DNA of 64,000 nucleotides. Source: Watersipora subatra (Eukaryota; Bryozoa; Gymnolaemata; Cheilostomatida; Watersiporidae). Shown here piece after piece: positions 13,301-24,238 of this stretch. A program made the position numbers and the translations under genes. The notes beneath the pieces were generated by a model. That model was not told where the DNA came from. It was given only the letters and a program-made list of their open reading frames with translations, and searched no databases. The stretch is taken from contig NC_088708.1 in assembly GCF_963576615.1 (NCBI RefSeq), positions 27,597,191 to 27,661,190 of the forward strand, written 5' to 3'. The number at the start of each line of letters is the position of its first letter. Positions within the stretch are counted from its first letter, which is position 1.

Positions 13301-13375
13301 GCTGTATATCATTGGTTGTATATCATTGCTGTATGGGGCTGTGGGGGCTGTATATCATTGATGGAAATGGATATG
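13301..13375. repeat. Hairpin motif cluster (gatatacag / ctgtatatc)
   Basis: gatatacag gggg ctgtatatc is a 9-bp perfect palindrome with a 4-nt loop. Further gctgtatatcattg copies follow to 13360. A related hairpin (tacagccccc ... gggggctgta) sits in the left arm at 11845-11876, where it also looks inserted relative to the other arm. Confidence 0.6.
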
Positions 13376-13668
13376 AAAAAGTAAACATTTCCATAATATG
13401 TTTATTGATCCTGGTAGGAATTGAATTGCTTTAAATAATAAGCATATATTAGAGTAATAAACTATAAACATCATTTTTTTAATATGAGCATTAATTACTA
13501 TCTTAACTGGAAATTCATGCTCCCTGTTTAACCTTTCTCATGGCTGATGTTATTGATCTAGTCAATCACTACGACTGACTAGCACAAAAAAGAGGCGTGG
13601 CTTAAACGCTCCTTGTTGGCACCGGAAACGCTCGTGTAGTTATTACTCTAGGGGGAGATAACTCTATG

Positions 13669-13676
13669 GCTACACC
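13669..13676 (+). repeat. Target-site duplication, right copy (8 bp)
   Basis: gctacacc, identical to 11509-11516. Confidence 0.8.
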
Positions 13677-14645
13677 TACTCAAACCTGTACAAGGTTCTG
13701 AAGGTTCTGAACTTCTGACTTGATCATAAAAATCATCTAGCAAAAGTTGTGGTACTTCTTTGTTTTCAATTTTTAAACTTCGTGAGCATCAATGCCCATC
13801 AAACTTCGTGAACCAAAGTCTTAACCAAATGTTTACTTCTGAGGCACTTTCTCAAGGCCCCTGGGGCTAATTACAAGTGTACTATTACTATCAAGTAAGT
13901 GTCGAGTAAGTATCAATAGTGTTAGCCACGCCTTGTAAATGAATATAGATGTAGCCTACATTACAGAAAACTATTACTACGTCTACCATCACACAACTCA
14001 TCCTCTCATGTTTCTGCATTAGTATTTCAAGTTTGATATGTGTCATACGCGTATGATGGTTTAGCAACTCATGCATTGAAGTGTCATAGAATCTTTAATT
14101 CAGTTTCTATTAATTTTAATAAAAAAATTTATATTAATTGCATTGTTGCTTTATAGCACATTTTGTCTATTTTAATAGTTATGAATAATAGTAAAAACAG
14201 AGTAAAAATACAGCACACACAAGTTAAGCAGAAAAATGAAAGCAAACAGACAAGAAGCTTATTATACGCGAAGCAAAACTACTCAATGCCATTTGTTCAT
14301 GATTTTGATTTGTCTTCTCATCTTTTACATCGCATTCGTGGTCTAAAAGTGTGAGACTACCAAATTAAAAGAATAAACTAACAGCTAACACAAAATTCTT
14401 TGCAACATAATAATCAATCTTTTGCTATCCGCTTTTAACTTCTCACAAACCATCAACAAAAGACAGCAATGGGTCGCTGTTATCGATTGCCAACCAAAAT
14501 TGTTTACCTATTCACTTTTTTGTCTTGCTTCGATAGAGATACAAGATTATACTGTACAGACAATAAAGCATTCCTTAGGGTGAGACATGTGTATTTATTG
14601 CTTGAGCGACATTTGAAGCATTTTCTGTAGCACTGCCATGAGCTG
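13677..14645. other. No gene recognised between two mobile elements
   Basis: AT-rich; chance frames only (13891-14076 minus, 14163-14354 plus). Ends at the CATTA target duplication of the copia element. Confidence 0.5.
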
Positions 14646-14650
14646 CATTA
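14646..14650 (+). repeat. Copia target-site duplication, left (CATTA)
   Basis: The same five bases follow the right LTR at 19144-19148, proving that the two LTRs belong to one insertion. Confidence 0.9.
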
Positions 14651-14907
14651 TGTTGAAATATTCTTGTCCTTTTTGTCAAGCTTTTCATAGCTTATTTCTA
14701 GTGTAATGTAATTATAGCTTACTGGTTTATGTGCCTTTTTTGCTTTTCTAGCTTGGCTTGCCAGCTGTTAATAATACTTGCTATGGTGTGATTAAAAGGT
14801 TGGTCACTCCTGTTGTAGCTGTCATATTGAACTGATATGAAAAATATACTGTCTCAATGTTCGCTATAGTAATTTATGTTTCAGCTATAAAACATAAACA
14901 AACAACA
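14651..14907 (+). repeat. Copia element 5' LTR
   Basis: 257 bp, starts TGTTGAAATA and ends AACAACA. By hand alignment to the 3' LTR it differs at about 11 positions plus one T indel (roughly 95-96% identity), so the insertion is not recent. Confidence 0.93.
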
Positions 14908-14922
14908 GGTTATGGGCCCAGT
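14908..14922 (+). promoter_or_regulatory. Copia primer-binding site matching the initiator tRNA-Met anticodon region
   Basis: ggttatgggcccagt directly follows the 5' LTR. It is complementary to the anticodon-stem/loop region of initiator tRNA-Met (ctgggcccataa), not to a tRNA 3' end. Drosophila copia uses the same site and is primed by a cleaved half-tRNA. The match supports the same priming mode here. Confidence 0.8.
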
Positions 14923-15012
14923 TACCAGATTGACTACTGCTTGACTCCTTGTTGGAAAACTGGATTATTTAGGTGCAAAGACTATATTATACCTCTGGAG
15001 TAATCACTCGAA

Positions 15013-18000
15013 ATGGCTGAGGAAAAATGGTCGATAGACAAACCGAGTGGAACCAACTACTCAACATGGAAATTCAAAATGAAACATCTGTTGACAGCCA
15101 AAGACTTGCATGGTTTTGTGGAGGCAACCGAAGAAGCTCCTGCAGATGATGCAGCTGCCGATGTCAAATCTGCATTCACGAAGAATTGCAGCAAAGCATT
15201 CTCTACTATAGTGCTTGCAGTAGGTGACAATGAACTGTATCTTATAACAGAATGTGCAGATGCAAAATCTGCATAGGATAAATTGCAAGCACATTTTGAA
15301 CGAAATACTACCTTGGCGAACAAACTGTTTTTAGAAAAGCAATACTTTAGAAGTGTCATAAAAGAAGGTACACCTATAGAACATCACCTTGAACATTTGA
15401 AGGACTTAACTGATAGACTTGCAGCAATCAATGCAGCTGTTGATAAAAAGGATTAGGTGGTCACACTGCTAGGCAGCCTTCCTGACAGCTAATAGTAACG
15501 TAGAAACTGCGCTTGAGGCTCGAGGGGATGATTTAAACATAGAATTTGTACAACAATTGTTGAAAAATAAAGAGCAGAAACGACTAGAAAGGCAACATGA
15601 TAGAAGCAACTTAAATCACCCGCCGGACGCTGCTCTGGTCACAAAAAAACATTACAGCAGACCGAGACAGCCTTTGGTATGTTTTGGCTGCCTAAAACAA
15701 GGACATATTTGTCATTACTGTCCAGACAATCAAGAGAGATCACAGTAGCACACAGCAAAACAAGTATCAACAGATAATAGTAATACTGACTTTGCATTTG
15801 TTGTAGAAAGCTCTACATCAACACAAAATTCACCATGGATTATAGACTCAGGTGCATCTCGTCACATGACACCTCACCGCGAGTGGTTTAGTGAGTACCA
15901 TACCTTGGATACCTCGGAGAAAGTCAGCCTGGGTGATGGACATATAGTTGATGCCATAGGCATTGGTAACGTTCATGTAATGCTTAACCTAGGGCGCAAA
16001 GTTCGTAGGATGGCTATTATCTATGATGTCTTACATGTGCCAAGTCTAGCTGGAAGCTTGTTTTCTGTAAGATCAGCCCCCGAAAAAGGAAAAATTATCC
16101 AGTTTGGTAGAAGCAGATGCTGGTTAAAAGATAAACAGAAAAGAGTACGCGCTATGGGTACTATAAGGAATAAACTTTATTATCTGGATTGTGAGCCAGT
16201 ATGGAGAAACACAGACAAAATTGCAGCCACAGCTATCGACACTTGGCATAAACGCTTTGCTTATGCAAGTGAAACAACTCTAAGTAAGTGTAATTATAAC
16301 AATGTATTAATGGGGACCAAAATTCCAAGTGGCAGTATTTCCTTCTATGAGAGCTGTGTGGAAAGAAAAATGACTCAAAAACCATTTCACTCAGTGGGAG
16401 GTATCAGATCTAAACGTAGATTAGAATTAATTCATTAAGATGTGTGCTCTTTTGAAACTGAATCGATTGGTGGCAGTAAATATTTTGTATCATTCATTGA
16501 TGATTTTTCTCGATATTATGCAGTGTATTTTTTACGTTATAAATATGAAGTGCTTGACAAATTTAAAGAATTTGAAGTTCTAGTTAGAAACTTTTCAGGG
16601 GAAAAGATAAGTACTCTTAGGTCTGATGGTGGGGGCGAGTATATGTCAAACGAGTTCAATAGCTATTTAAAGACACTAGGAATTCGTCATGAAGTAACTT
16701 CAGCCTACTCTCCAGAACAAAATGGTGTGGCAGAAAGGCTCAATCGTACACTTGGTGAATCTGCTAGAACTATGATGTCTCATGCAAAACTTTCAATAGA
16801 ATACTGGGCTGAAGCAGTGGCTACAGCGGTATATGTTAGGAATCGTCTTCCCACTAAATCACACAATGACAACAACTCCTTACGAAAAATGGTATGGACG
16901 GAAACCAGATGTTAGGCATTTACGAGTGTTTGGATGCGCAGCCTATGCCCATATCCTAGATCAAAAGAGACAAAAGTTAGATATCAAAGCGGATAAATTA
17001 CGCTTTATTGGATACAGTATCACATCGAAAGCTTATACTGTAAACTGTTCAACGAGCAAACTAGAAAGGTTATCGTTAGACGTGATGTTGTATTTAATGA
17101 GCCAGACTTCGGGAGTCAGATAAAGATATCATCAAGTAATGTACCAGTAGCCACTGTAGACATTGTTGTGCCTGCACCCCAAGAAGCTAACAACGACACT
17201 ATACATGAAATCGTTGAAGAGCCAAGGCGTTCTAATCGTGTACAAAGAACCCCTGTACGTTACGGCATAGACGAATATGCGGATGAAACATCACAAATTT
17301 CTCATACCAAATATCAAGCTTGTCAAATTATTGAACCACAAACATTTGAGCAAGCAAGAGGGAGTTCTGAGGCTAAGGAGTGGCTGTCTGCTGCTAATTC
17401 TGAATACCAATCTTTAATAGAAAATGATACATAGGACTTTGTACCATTACCTCCAGGTAGAACGCCAATAGAATCTAAATGGGTGTTTAAAGCCAAACTC
17501 ACTGCTGATGGGACTGTAGACAGGTTCAAGGGGCATTTAGCCGCCAGAGGATATGCACAAAAGGCTGGAATACATTATGCAGAAACATTTGCACCAGTTG
17601 TCAAATTCACATCTATTCGTACGCTGTTGGCATATGCTTTACAGCGCAAAATGAGTATACATCAGATGGATGTTGTCACTGCATTCTTGAACAGAGTACT
17701 TGGAGAAGATATCTATATGACTCAACCTGAAGGATTCATTGAACCACAACAGGCCGACCTAGTATGAAAACTTCGCAAATCGCTGTACATCACCAAAATT
17801 TTGGAACATCGTTTTGGATGAATATCTCAAATCAAACAAGTTCAGACGATCTGGCGCAGATTCCTAGTGTTTATGTTCGAGATAATGATAGTGTTAAAAC
17901 AATTATAGCTGTGTATGTTGATGATCTCATCATGAGTGACACTGAACATGAGATGAACTTGGCCAAACAAAATTTGGCAACACGTTTCAAAATGAAAGAT

Positions 18001-18857
18001 CTTGGAAAGTTGCATTACTGCTTGGGCATCAACATTAAACAAGAGGAGGAAACTCTTAGTTTACATACAAATCACTATATGTTACAGATTTTAAAACGAT
18101 TTGGAATGGAAGATGCAAAACCGATGTTAACACCAGCCGATGTGAATGTTAGGCTCGTAAAGGATGATGGTGTTAGCAAGCCTGTGCAACCGGAGAGCTA
18201 CCAAGCTATGGTGGGAAGTTTCTTATATTTAACTATAGCAACTTGTCCAGACATTTCTCATGCAGTGGGAGCAGTCTCTAAATACTGTGCGGCCCCAACA
18301 GAAGCTCGTCTAACAGCAGCAAAGGGCGTATTACGCTACCTCAAGGGATCACTCGACATCAGAATCACATATCACCGATCTAGTAATAACAAAGTGTTTG
18401 GCTACTCTGATGCTAACTGGGCAGGAGATCTGGATGATCGACACTCTATGTCTGGAAACATATTCTTACTATCTGGTTCGCCGATCAGCTGGTTAAGCAA
18501 AAGGCAAAGCGTGGTAGCAGTGTCTATTGCTGAATCTGAATATACTTCACTCTTCCATGGTACTAAAGAAGCAATGTGGCTGAATCAACTCATCACCGAC
18601 ATTGGTCTATCAGCGTCTGCTGAACCAACCAAGATGATGGTTGACAATCAAGACGCCATAAAAATCGCACAAATTCTAATGAACATGGCCGCATAAAACA
18701 TATAGACATCAAATTTCACTTCACGAGAGCAGCTGTAGTAAACAAGCAGATTAGTTTAGAGTATTGCCCTACTGATCGTATGGTAGCTGACATCCTGACT
18801 AAGCCGATACCACGTGAGAGGTTCACAAAATTACTAAATCTGATGGGACTTACTTGA
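15013..18857 (+). pseudogene. Copia gag-pol, degenerate
   Basis: The start ATG at 15013 opens a Gag-like frame (MAEEKWSIDKPSGTNYSTWK) that stops at a TAG at 15274. Homology continues in frame beyond it. The zinc knuckle CFGCLKQGHICHYC is near 15680-15720. The aspartic protease motif WIIDSGASRHMT is near 15835-15870. Integrase follows (SDGGGEYMSNEF near 16620, then EQNGVAERLNRT), broken by a frameshift near 16880. RT appears in 17483-18100 with YVDD near 17914 and a disrupted middle near 17764. RNase H follows (YSDANWAGD near 18400; AESEYTSL), with another frameshift near 18680. The homology ends at a TGA at 18855-18857. At least two in-frame stops and several frameshifts or small deletions make it non-functional. 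I describe the breaks only. Confidence 0.93.
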
Positions 18858-18885
18858 TATTACAAAACCAGCAACCTAGTGGGAG

Positions 18886-19143
18886 TGTTGAAATATTATT
18901 GTCCCTTTTGTCAAGCTTTTCATAGCTTATTTCTAGTGTAATGTAATTATAGCTTACTGGTTTATGTGGCTTTTTTTGCTTTTCTAGCTTGGCTTGCCAG
19001 CTGTTGATAATATTTGTTATGGTGTGATTAAAAGGTTGGTCACTCCTGTTGTAGCGGTCATATTGAACTGACATGAAAAATATACTGTCTCAACGTTCGC
19101 TATAGTGATTTATGTTTCAGCTGTAAAACATAAACAAACAACA
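18886..19143 (+). repeat. Copia element 3' LTR
   Basis: 258 bp, TGTTGAAATA...AACAACA, preceded by cctagtgggag and followed by the CATTA duplication. Confidence 0.93.
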
Positions 19144-19148
19144 CATTA

Positions 19149-20793
19149 ATCACTAACAACTAATATTAAAAATGCTCCTTCTTGCCAAATTATTTTTATA
19201 ATGTAATAGCGAGACAGCATGTCATAAAAATATTGCAAAAGCCCTGGCAGTCTTGTGCGCTGTGAGAAATCGACAGGTGGATTAACTTTATGTATAATGT
19301 TTCTGAATCGGGTGGTTTATTTGCGCAGTTGTGAGAGTGTTGTAGAAGGTTGTGAGTTCAAATCTTGTGCAATGTAATCTTTTCCCAACCTTCAACCATG
19401 GCTACAGATGGACAGACAGACAAACAGATATGATGACGTTTAATATAGTAAAGATTTTACAAGTAGACCTTGATTCCCAACTTTCAAATTGTGATATTAT
19501 TCATACTGACTGATACCCTACCTATCCTCACAACCCAATAGACAATGTATTGGTTTCACATGTTTACATGATTCATGTTTCATAGTAGTTATGTTGTACA
19601 TTTTGTTGTATTGCTCCAACCCTATTTAGCATTCTTTATTTTTGCGTTGTAGAGAAACATGGTGACGGGCTTCGCTCTACCATCTTGAGTTACGACTTCA
19701 ATAAACAGTGACTAACAAGTTAACTCTCTTACACAACTATCAATAACAATCAAACACTAAACATAACATTACACAGATGGACAGACAGACAGATATTATG
19801 ACATTTAATATAGTAAAGATTTGACAAGCAGACTTGAAAAAATAGCTGTGATAGTTATATAGCTTCATTTGACAATTTGAAACTTTACAAGCAATTAAAA
19901 TAAAAAAACTAAATTTTAATAATATTTTTAGTATAAAACTTTTAATAAATGTTTTGCTTAGCAATTTTTTGTGTGGAAAAAACCAACCAAGCTAAAAGTA
20001 ACTGTTTGATTATTTGTTCATATTTGCATCAATAGAATTATTGCTGTACAGGTGCATTTAGTGAAGTCTGTTGAGCTAGGAATACGTAATGTTGCTGTCA
20101 TGCAAACAGAATGTGTCATGCAGAAAAATCTGTGGAAGTCTGCGACTAGCTTTATTACAAAAACAAGTCAATAATAGTACATTTAACAGCCTTATAACTT
20201 ATAGAATAAATGTAGCAATAGCAAAAAATACAATATGGAAAGTTTTTATTCATAAAATACCATAAATGTTTTATTGTCATTCAAACTTAAAAATAAGCTT
20301 TGTGTTTTTATTTGCATGTATACCACTTTTTATTAGCATTAGCAAATTATTAACAAAAGTGATGTTTTTTGTTACATGTCAAAAACAAAAATGAGCATTC
20401 AGAAATCAGGAACTATCAAGTGAGTTGAACAAAAGTGCTTTGAAAGTTAGTAATCTAATAGCGTTATGGAGGAGTCAGGATAGTGAATTGTAGGTCGCTG
20501 TAACAAAAATTGGTTTATCTATAACAATTATGGAATACATCTCAAAAAATATGTCGTATACTAAAAACGATTACCTATTGAAGCACAAGGAGAAGTAAGT
20601 CGAATGGATACACACTAATCGTAATAACCTATTGATTGTTATCTCTGAAGCCTTTTAACCAGTAATAAAACACTCTCAGGTATGAACCAGATATTGAATA
20701 CATCTTTAAAATTACTCTTTAGTTGATTTTCTCTGACAGGAGGTCATTCTGCTAAGACACGTTGCTGGAACTAGGTTGACGCTAGATTTAAAA
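19149..20793. other. Upstream region of the GPCR; two related ~75 bp segments, no gene
   Basis: Segments near 19405-19480 and 19775-19845 match each other: gatggacagacagac, then tttaatatagtaaagatt, then acaag(c/t)agac. They resemble, on the minus strand, the TC-starting ends of the Helitron-like family (A|TCTTTACTATA). A weak tRNA B-box-like stretch (gagttcaaatctt) lies near 19350. The remaining sequence has no recognised coding potential. A 5' UTR exon or promoter of the GPCR may lie here but is not identifiable. Confidence 0.5.
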
Positions 20794-23059
20794 ATGGCTG
20801 AGAAGCCAGCAGACAACATAAATTTTGCATCTGTAAAATATAGTTTTTATACAGTGTGTGATGATTTTCGTCAAAATCTCACCGCAAAAGGAATAAAATT
20901 CGTTGGAGAGCTGCAGTCAACAAAGCAAGAAAAAACTGTTTACATTTCGGTCTACTTAACAATACTTTTATTTTCCCTTATTCTTAATTTTAATCTTCTC
21001 TGGCTGCTCATATCTCCTAAGTGCTGCTCGTCAGACAAAGCGGTTCGACGACCAAGAACAGATAACTCTGTCATCTCGCTATGCGTAGCAAACCTCGTTG
21101 CGACAATCTTAGGAATGCCCAACAGCATTTACCGAAGATACAACGACCAAAATTGGAATATTGCTGAGGACAACTACCAAACGAATCTGTGGACTTGTAA
21201 AACATTCGCGTATGTTGAAACCGTTGCACATTTTGGTAATATTTTTACCTTGACCGCACTGTCTATTGAAAGGTAAATTATTATATTTATAGTATATGTT
21301 TATAGAAGTGTATGTAAGAATGTCTATAGAAAGATCAATGTTTCTAGGCCAGTTAGCGGATCTTTCAAAAGGTCCCGATTAGCGGGTCTGCCTTATTTTT
21401 TAAAGTTCTGCGGTTGATGCTCATGTGTCATCATGTGTTGAGATGGGCAGGTTTTGTGCGAGTTGTATCAGTTAGGCTTTCCGTGTGTTAGCTAATAGCA
21501 TTTGATTATTAGCGTGTATAATAGTGCTACATAATTTGTAAACTGACAATTCTTTTTTCAGATTCTTTTGAGCACTTTTGGGGCAACCATAATAAAATAA
21601 TATGCATTACTGTTAGAATACAACAGAATTTAAGTCTTTGACTTACAAATGAAATGAAATTTCAGAGTTTATCATTGATATGTTAGTAAGCAGTTTTCAA
21701 CAAACAAATTTAGGTTGTAGAAGAATACAGGTAGATGTTAACAATAGAATAATTGTGCAAATGCATTTTGACAAAAAGCAATTAGCTATGAACTATGTTT
21801 TGTCTTTCTTATAATTATAATTAGTATTGCAATCCTCCCTTCACAAATGTTATTAGTTTCTCACAAACAGCATTTCCATTAGCCAAAATTCATATTTAAT
21901 ATCTATAGCAGCGATTTTCTTGGAAAGTTTTTTACTGGCTGTGGCATTTAAATAGTTATTAACTTAAAAGAGTTATGGATAAATATTTGTGAAATTTATT
22001 GTAGAACCGAGGCTGATGCATATAACTATTTTTTGATTTGTGGACATCATACCTCAGTTACCCTTACTAATAGGCTATGAATTGTACAGTGTCGTTTGCG
22101 TTATTATTTACCAATTACCAATATAAAAAAACTACCAGAAATATTCAAACAATTTTGCTAAAATAGTTTGTTGACAGATGTAAACCGACTAGCACTTTTC
22201 AGCATTTTATAGATAACATTATCCAGTATATTAACAACATCTTCTATACTCTTGTAGGTACCTCAGCGTATTTTCAACACGAACTAACCCCATCAGCAAG
22301 TTGAATGCTGCTAGGCGCCCTGGAGCAGTAGATAAGCGAGCAATCAGAACAATGGGCTGCGTGTGGGCTGTTGCCCTTCTCTTCGCCATTCCGGAGGCTA
22401 TCACAACAAGATTGGCTGAGCAAATTGACGATTACATTAGCCGAGGTGGAGACAATGAAAGTTATGTTATCAACGAATTGCGGTTTGTTCCAGACCGAGC
22501 GTACTGGAAGACGCATAATGTAGTTTTACCAGCCATGCGTTTTCCTGACAGCTGTGAAGGATTCATAACAGTGCAGGTGTGCGAAGCCTTTCTCAACACA
22601 ACTGACCGGAAGATTCTAGAATCTGCCTACTACTTTATAGCGTTTTTAGCTCCACTGGCCATTACAACCTTCTGCTACAGTCGAATAATAAAAAAGCTCC
22701 TGGGTAGACGGTCTCTCATCACGGCGTTGGAGTCGCCCATCTCTGAAACGGCTCGCAAAATTGAAAGAGCTAAAAAGCATCAAGTGTTAATAATCCTGTT
22801 TTTGGTCATCATGCAAGCATTGCAGTACGGGACCTTTCTCACTTACAAACTTGTGATTAATCTTATACCCACACAGCTATCTCTCAGTCAAAAATGGTTA
22901 ATTTTTGCGCAGAAATGTTTTTTATATACAAATACTATTGTAAATCCAACTATGTACATGTTTTCTTCCAAGTTATCAAAGTCACTGACGGCTACAAAGA
23001 GACCTAAAAAACAAGTAGTCAGCACTGTTCCTCAAACAGAAGCTGACGAACTTAGCTGA
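20794..23059 (+). CDS. Class A (rhodopsin-like) G-protein-coupled receptor, two coding exons
   Basis: Exons 20794-21272 and 22258-23059 join in phase (donor AG|GTAAAT, acceptor TTGTAG|G), giving 426 residues. Start ATG 20794 is in aaaATGG context. Seven membrane segments can be read: TM1 VYLTILLFSLILNFNLL, TM2 ISLCVANLVATILG, TM3 VAHFGNIFTLTALSIER, TM4 GCVWAVALLFAIPEAI, TM5 SAYYFIAFLAPLAITTF, TM6 VLIILFLVIMQALQYG, TM7 FLYTNTIVNPTMYMF. The intron falls inside the DRY-equivalent motif (SIER|Y). Cysteines in WTCK (before TM3) and in the second extracellular loop could form the usual disulfide. NPxxY is present as NPTMY. Three class A landmarks are altered: TM2 has VANL in place of LAxAD, TM6 lacks CWxP, and TM1 has LN in place of GN. 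The subfamily and ligand are unknown; the general build resembles peptide receptors. Confidence 0.85.
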
Positions 23060-24238
23060 CGTTAATATTCTTCATTTTTGCATCACTCACTAATTATACA
23101 GAAAATTCATTTAACAATGTTAGTCGTTTGTGTTAGTGACACGTGCGTTTCGTAACATGTAGTTTATACAAAGGAGTCTTGTGGTCATCTACATGTTCTA
23201 GAAGTGTAATATTTTTATATTTATGAACGTGTTTCATTTTAGATATATAAACCTCTGTTTATATACAATAGACTTTCTAACCATATGAAATATGTATTAT
23301 TTTATATATTTAAGCAGACGTTTGTCCAAACTACCCTTTGCGGTTGTGACCTCTTACACAGTTGGGCTTTCAGGTTAATCACATGGCTGTGAGACAAACT
23401 ACTCTAAATGTTATTTTTTGTAGCATGATAAACTTGTTGTTCTTTAAATAAACTTAATAACTGTCAGCTAGTCTCATACCGCTGCCGGCAGGTATAAAAT
23501 ATATGAGCTACTTTCAATCATGAGTAGAACCTTCATCAGTGGTATCCACGCCATCATTGGTTTGAATTCGTTTGGATTTACCAGCTGCTGCCTATTGGTC
23601 GAAAATACCTGACCCGCGAAAAACAGGTTGGGGTTGGATTCCCGATAAAGGTCACTGGTGGTGACAGGAATGACCTCCAACCTCAAATTGCTCTCTGATG
23701 CCGGGTATGTCTCCAGTTGCTGAGGTTCCTTTGCCACTGAACTCAGACGCGTTCAGCCAAGATCACAGAGCCATTGCTTGTGCAACAATGCTCTTAAAAA
23801 CGCACACAGCCTCTGCTTGAAGTCAGCTATGCAGTTATCATACTTGATTGGTAAGGTCACCGTTTACCCATGTGTTTGACAGAGTGATATAGAGAAGCAG
23901 TAATTCAAGGTCAAGTATCTTTCCTGCCAAAACCTGCCAACCCCAACCAAGGTCACGAGCTCTAGAGCATTAGGTACGGTAAGTGCCGATCTCTTTCAAT
24001 ATGTAATCAATCGTGAAACAGCAACAACTATAGCCTACAATACTAACTTATTGTACCAAAATATTGTTCTACAACTCTGCTCCATTCATACATTTTAGTA
24101 ATTCTCACATAAAAGCTGTTTAATTGATGTCCACTGACAATCTATGACAGAAAATGCGCTATGAGAATAATATTGATTGGTCATACATTGTCGTTATTGT
24201 TAGATAAATAGATTCCTTTTTGAACATTAACAATCAAT
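23060..24238. other. GPCR 3' region and intergenic sequence
   Basis: A poly(A) signal AATAAA lies at 23447-23452, about 390 bp after the GPCR stop, and a plausible 3' UTR runs to it. A short repeat-like segment (23600-23760) has a relative at 32215-32320. No coding exon is recognised. If the following membrane-protein gene has a signal-peptide exon it may lie here, but I could not identify one. Confidence 0.45.
23610..23700 (-). repeat. Short interspersed repeat, copy 1
   Basis: On the minus strand, cagagagcaatttgaggttg, then cctgtcaccaccagtgacct and then gggaatccaacc, are shared in diverged form with 32225-32310. The frame here (23474-23737) is probably chance. Confidence 0.4.

Larger units (their letters stand above)
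11517..13668. mobile_element. Non-autonomous DNA transposon with long TIRs (8-bp TSD type)
   Basis: The left end catagagtaatctcccccc and the inverted right end catagagttatctcccc begin long imperfect inverted repeats. Left 11517 to about 11770 pairs with right 13668 down to about 13415. Left 11770-11960 pairs with 12585-12728. The second arm is therefore split by a ~680 bp insertion of TTTCCAT-rich minisatellite. The identical octamer gctacacc on both sides is an 8-bp target duplication, as made by hAT- or P-type transposases. No transposase frame exists. The core (about 11965-12580) is very AT-rich and carries internal direct repeats (tatgaagtttaaaagtt near 12380 and 12483). Confidence 0.8.
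14651..19143 (+). mobile_element. Ty1/copia LTR retrotransposon, structurally complete, coding capacity lost
   Basis: Two LTRs (257 and 258 bp), a 5-bp TSD (CATTA), a primer-binding site, a purine-rich stretch (agtgggag) before the 3' LTR, and a gag-protease-integrase-RT-RNase H domain order. Integrase before RT defines the copia type. The internal region carries stop codons and frameshifts, so this copy cannot encode its own polyprotein. It lies between CUL2 and the GPCR and interrupts no recognised gene. Confidence 0.95.
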
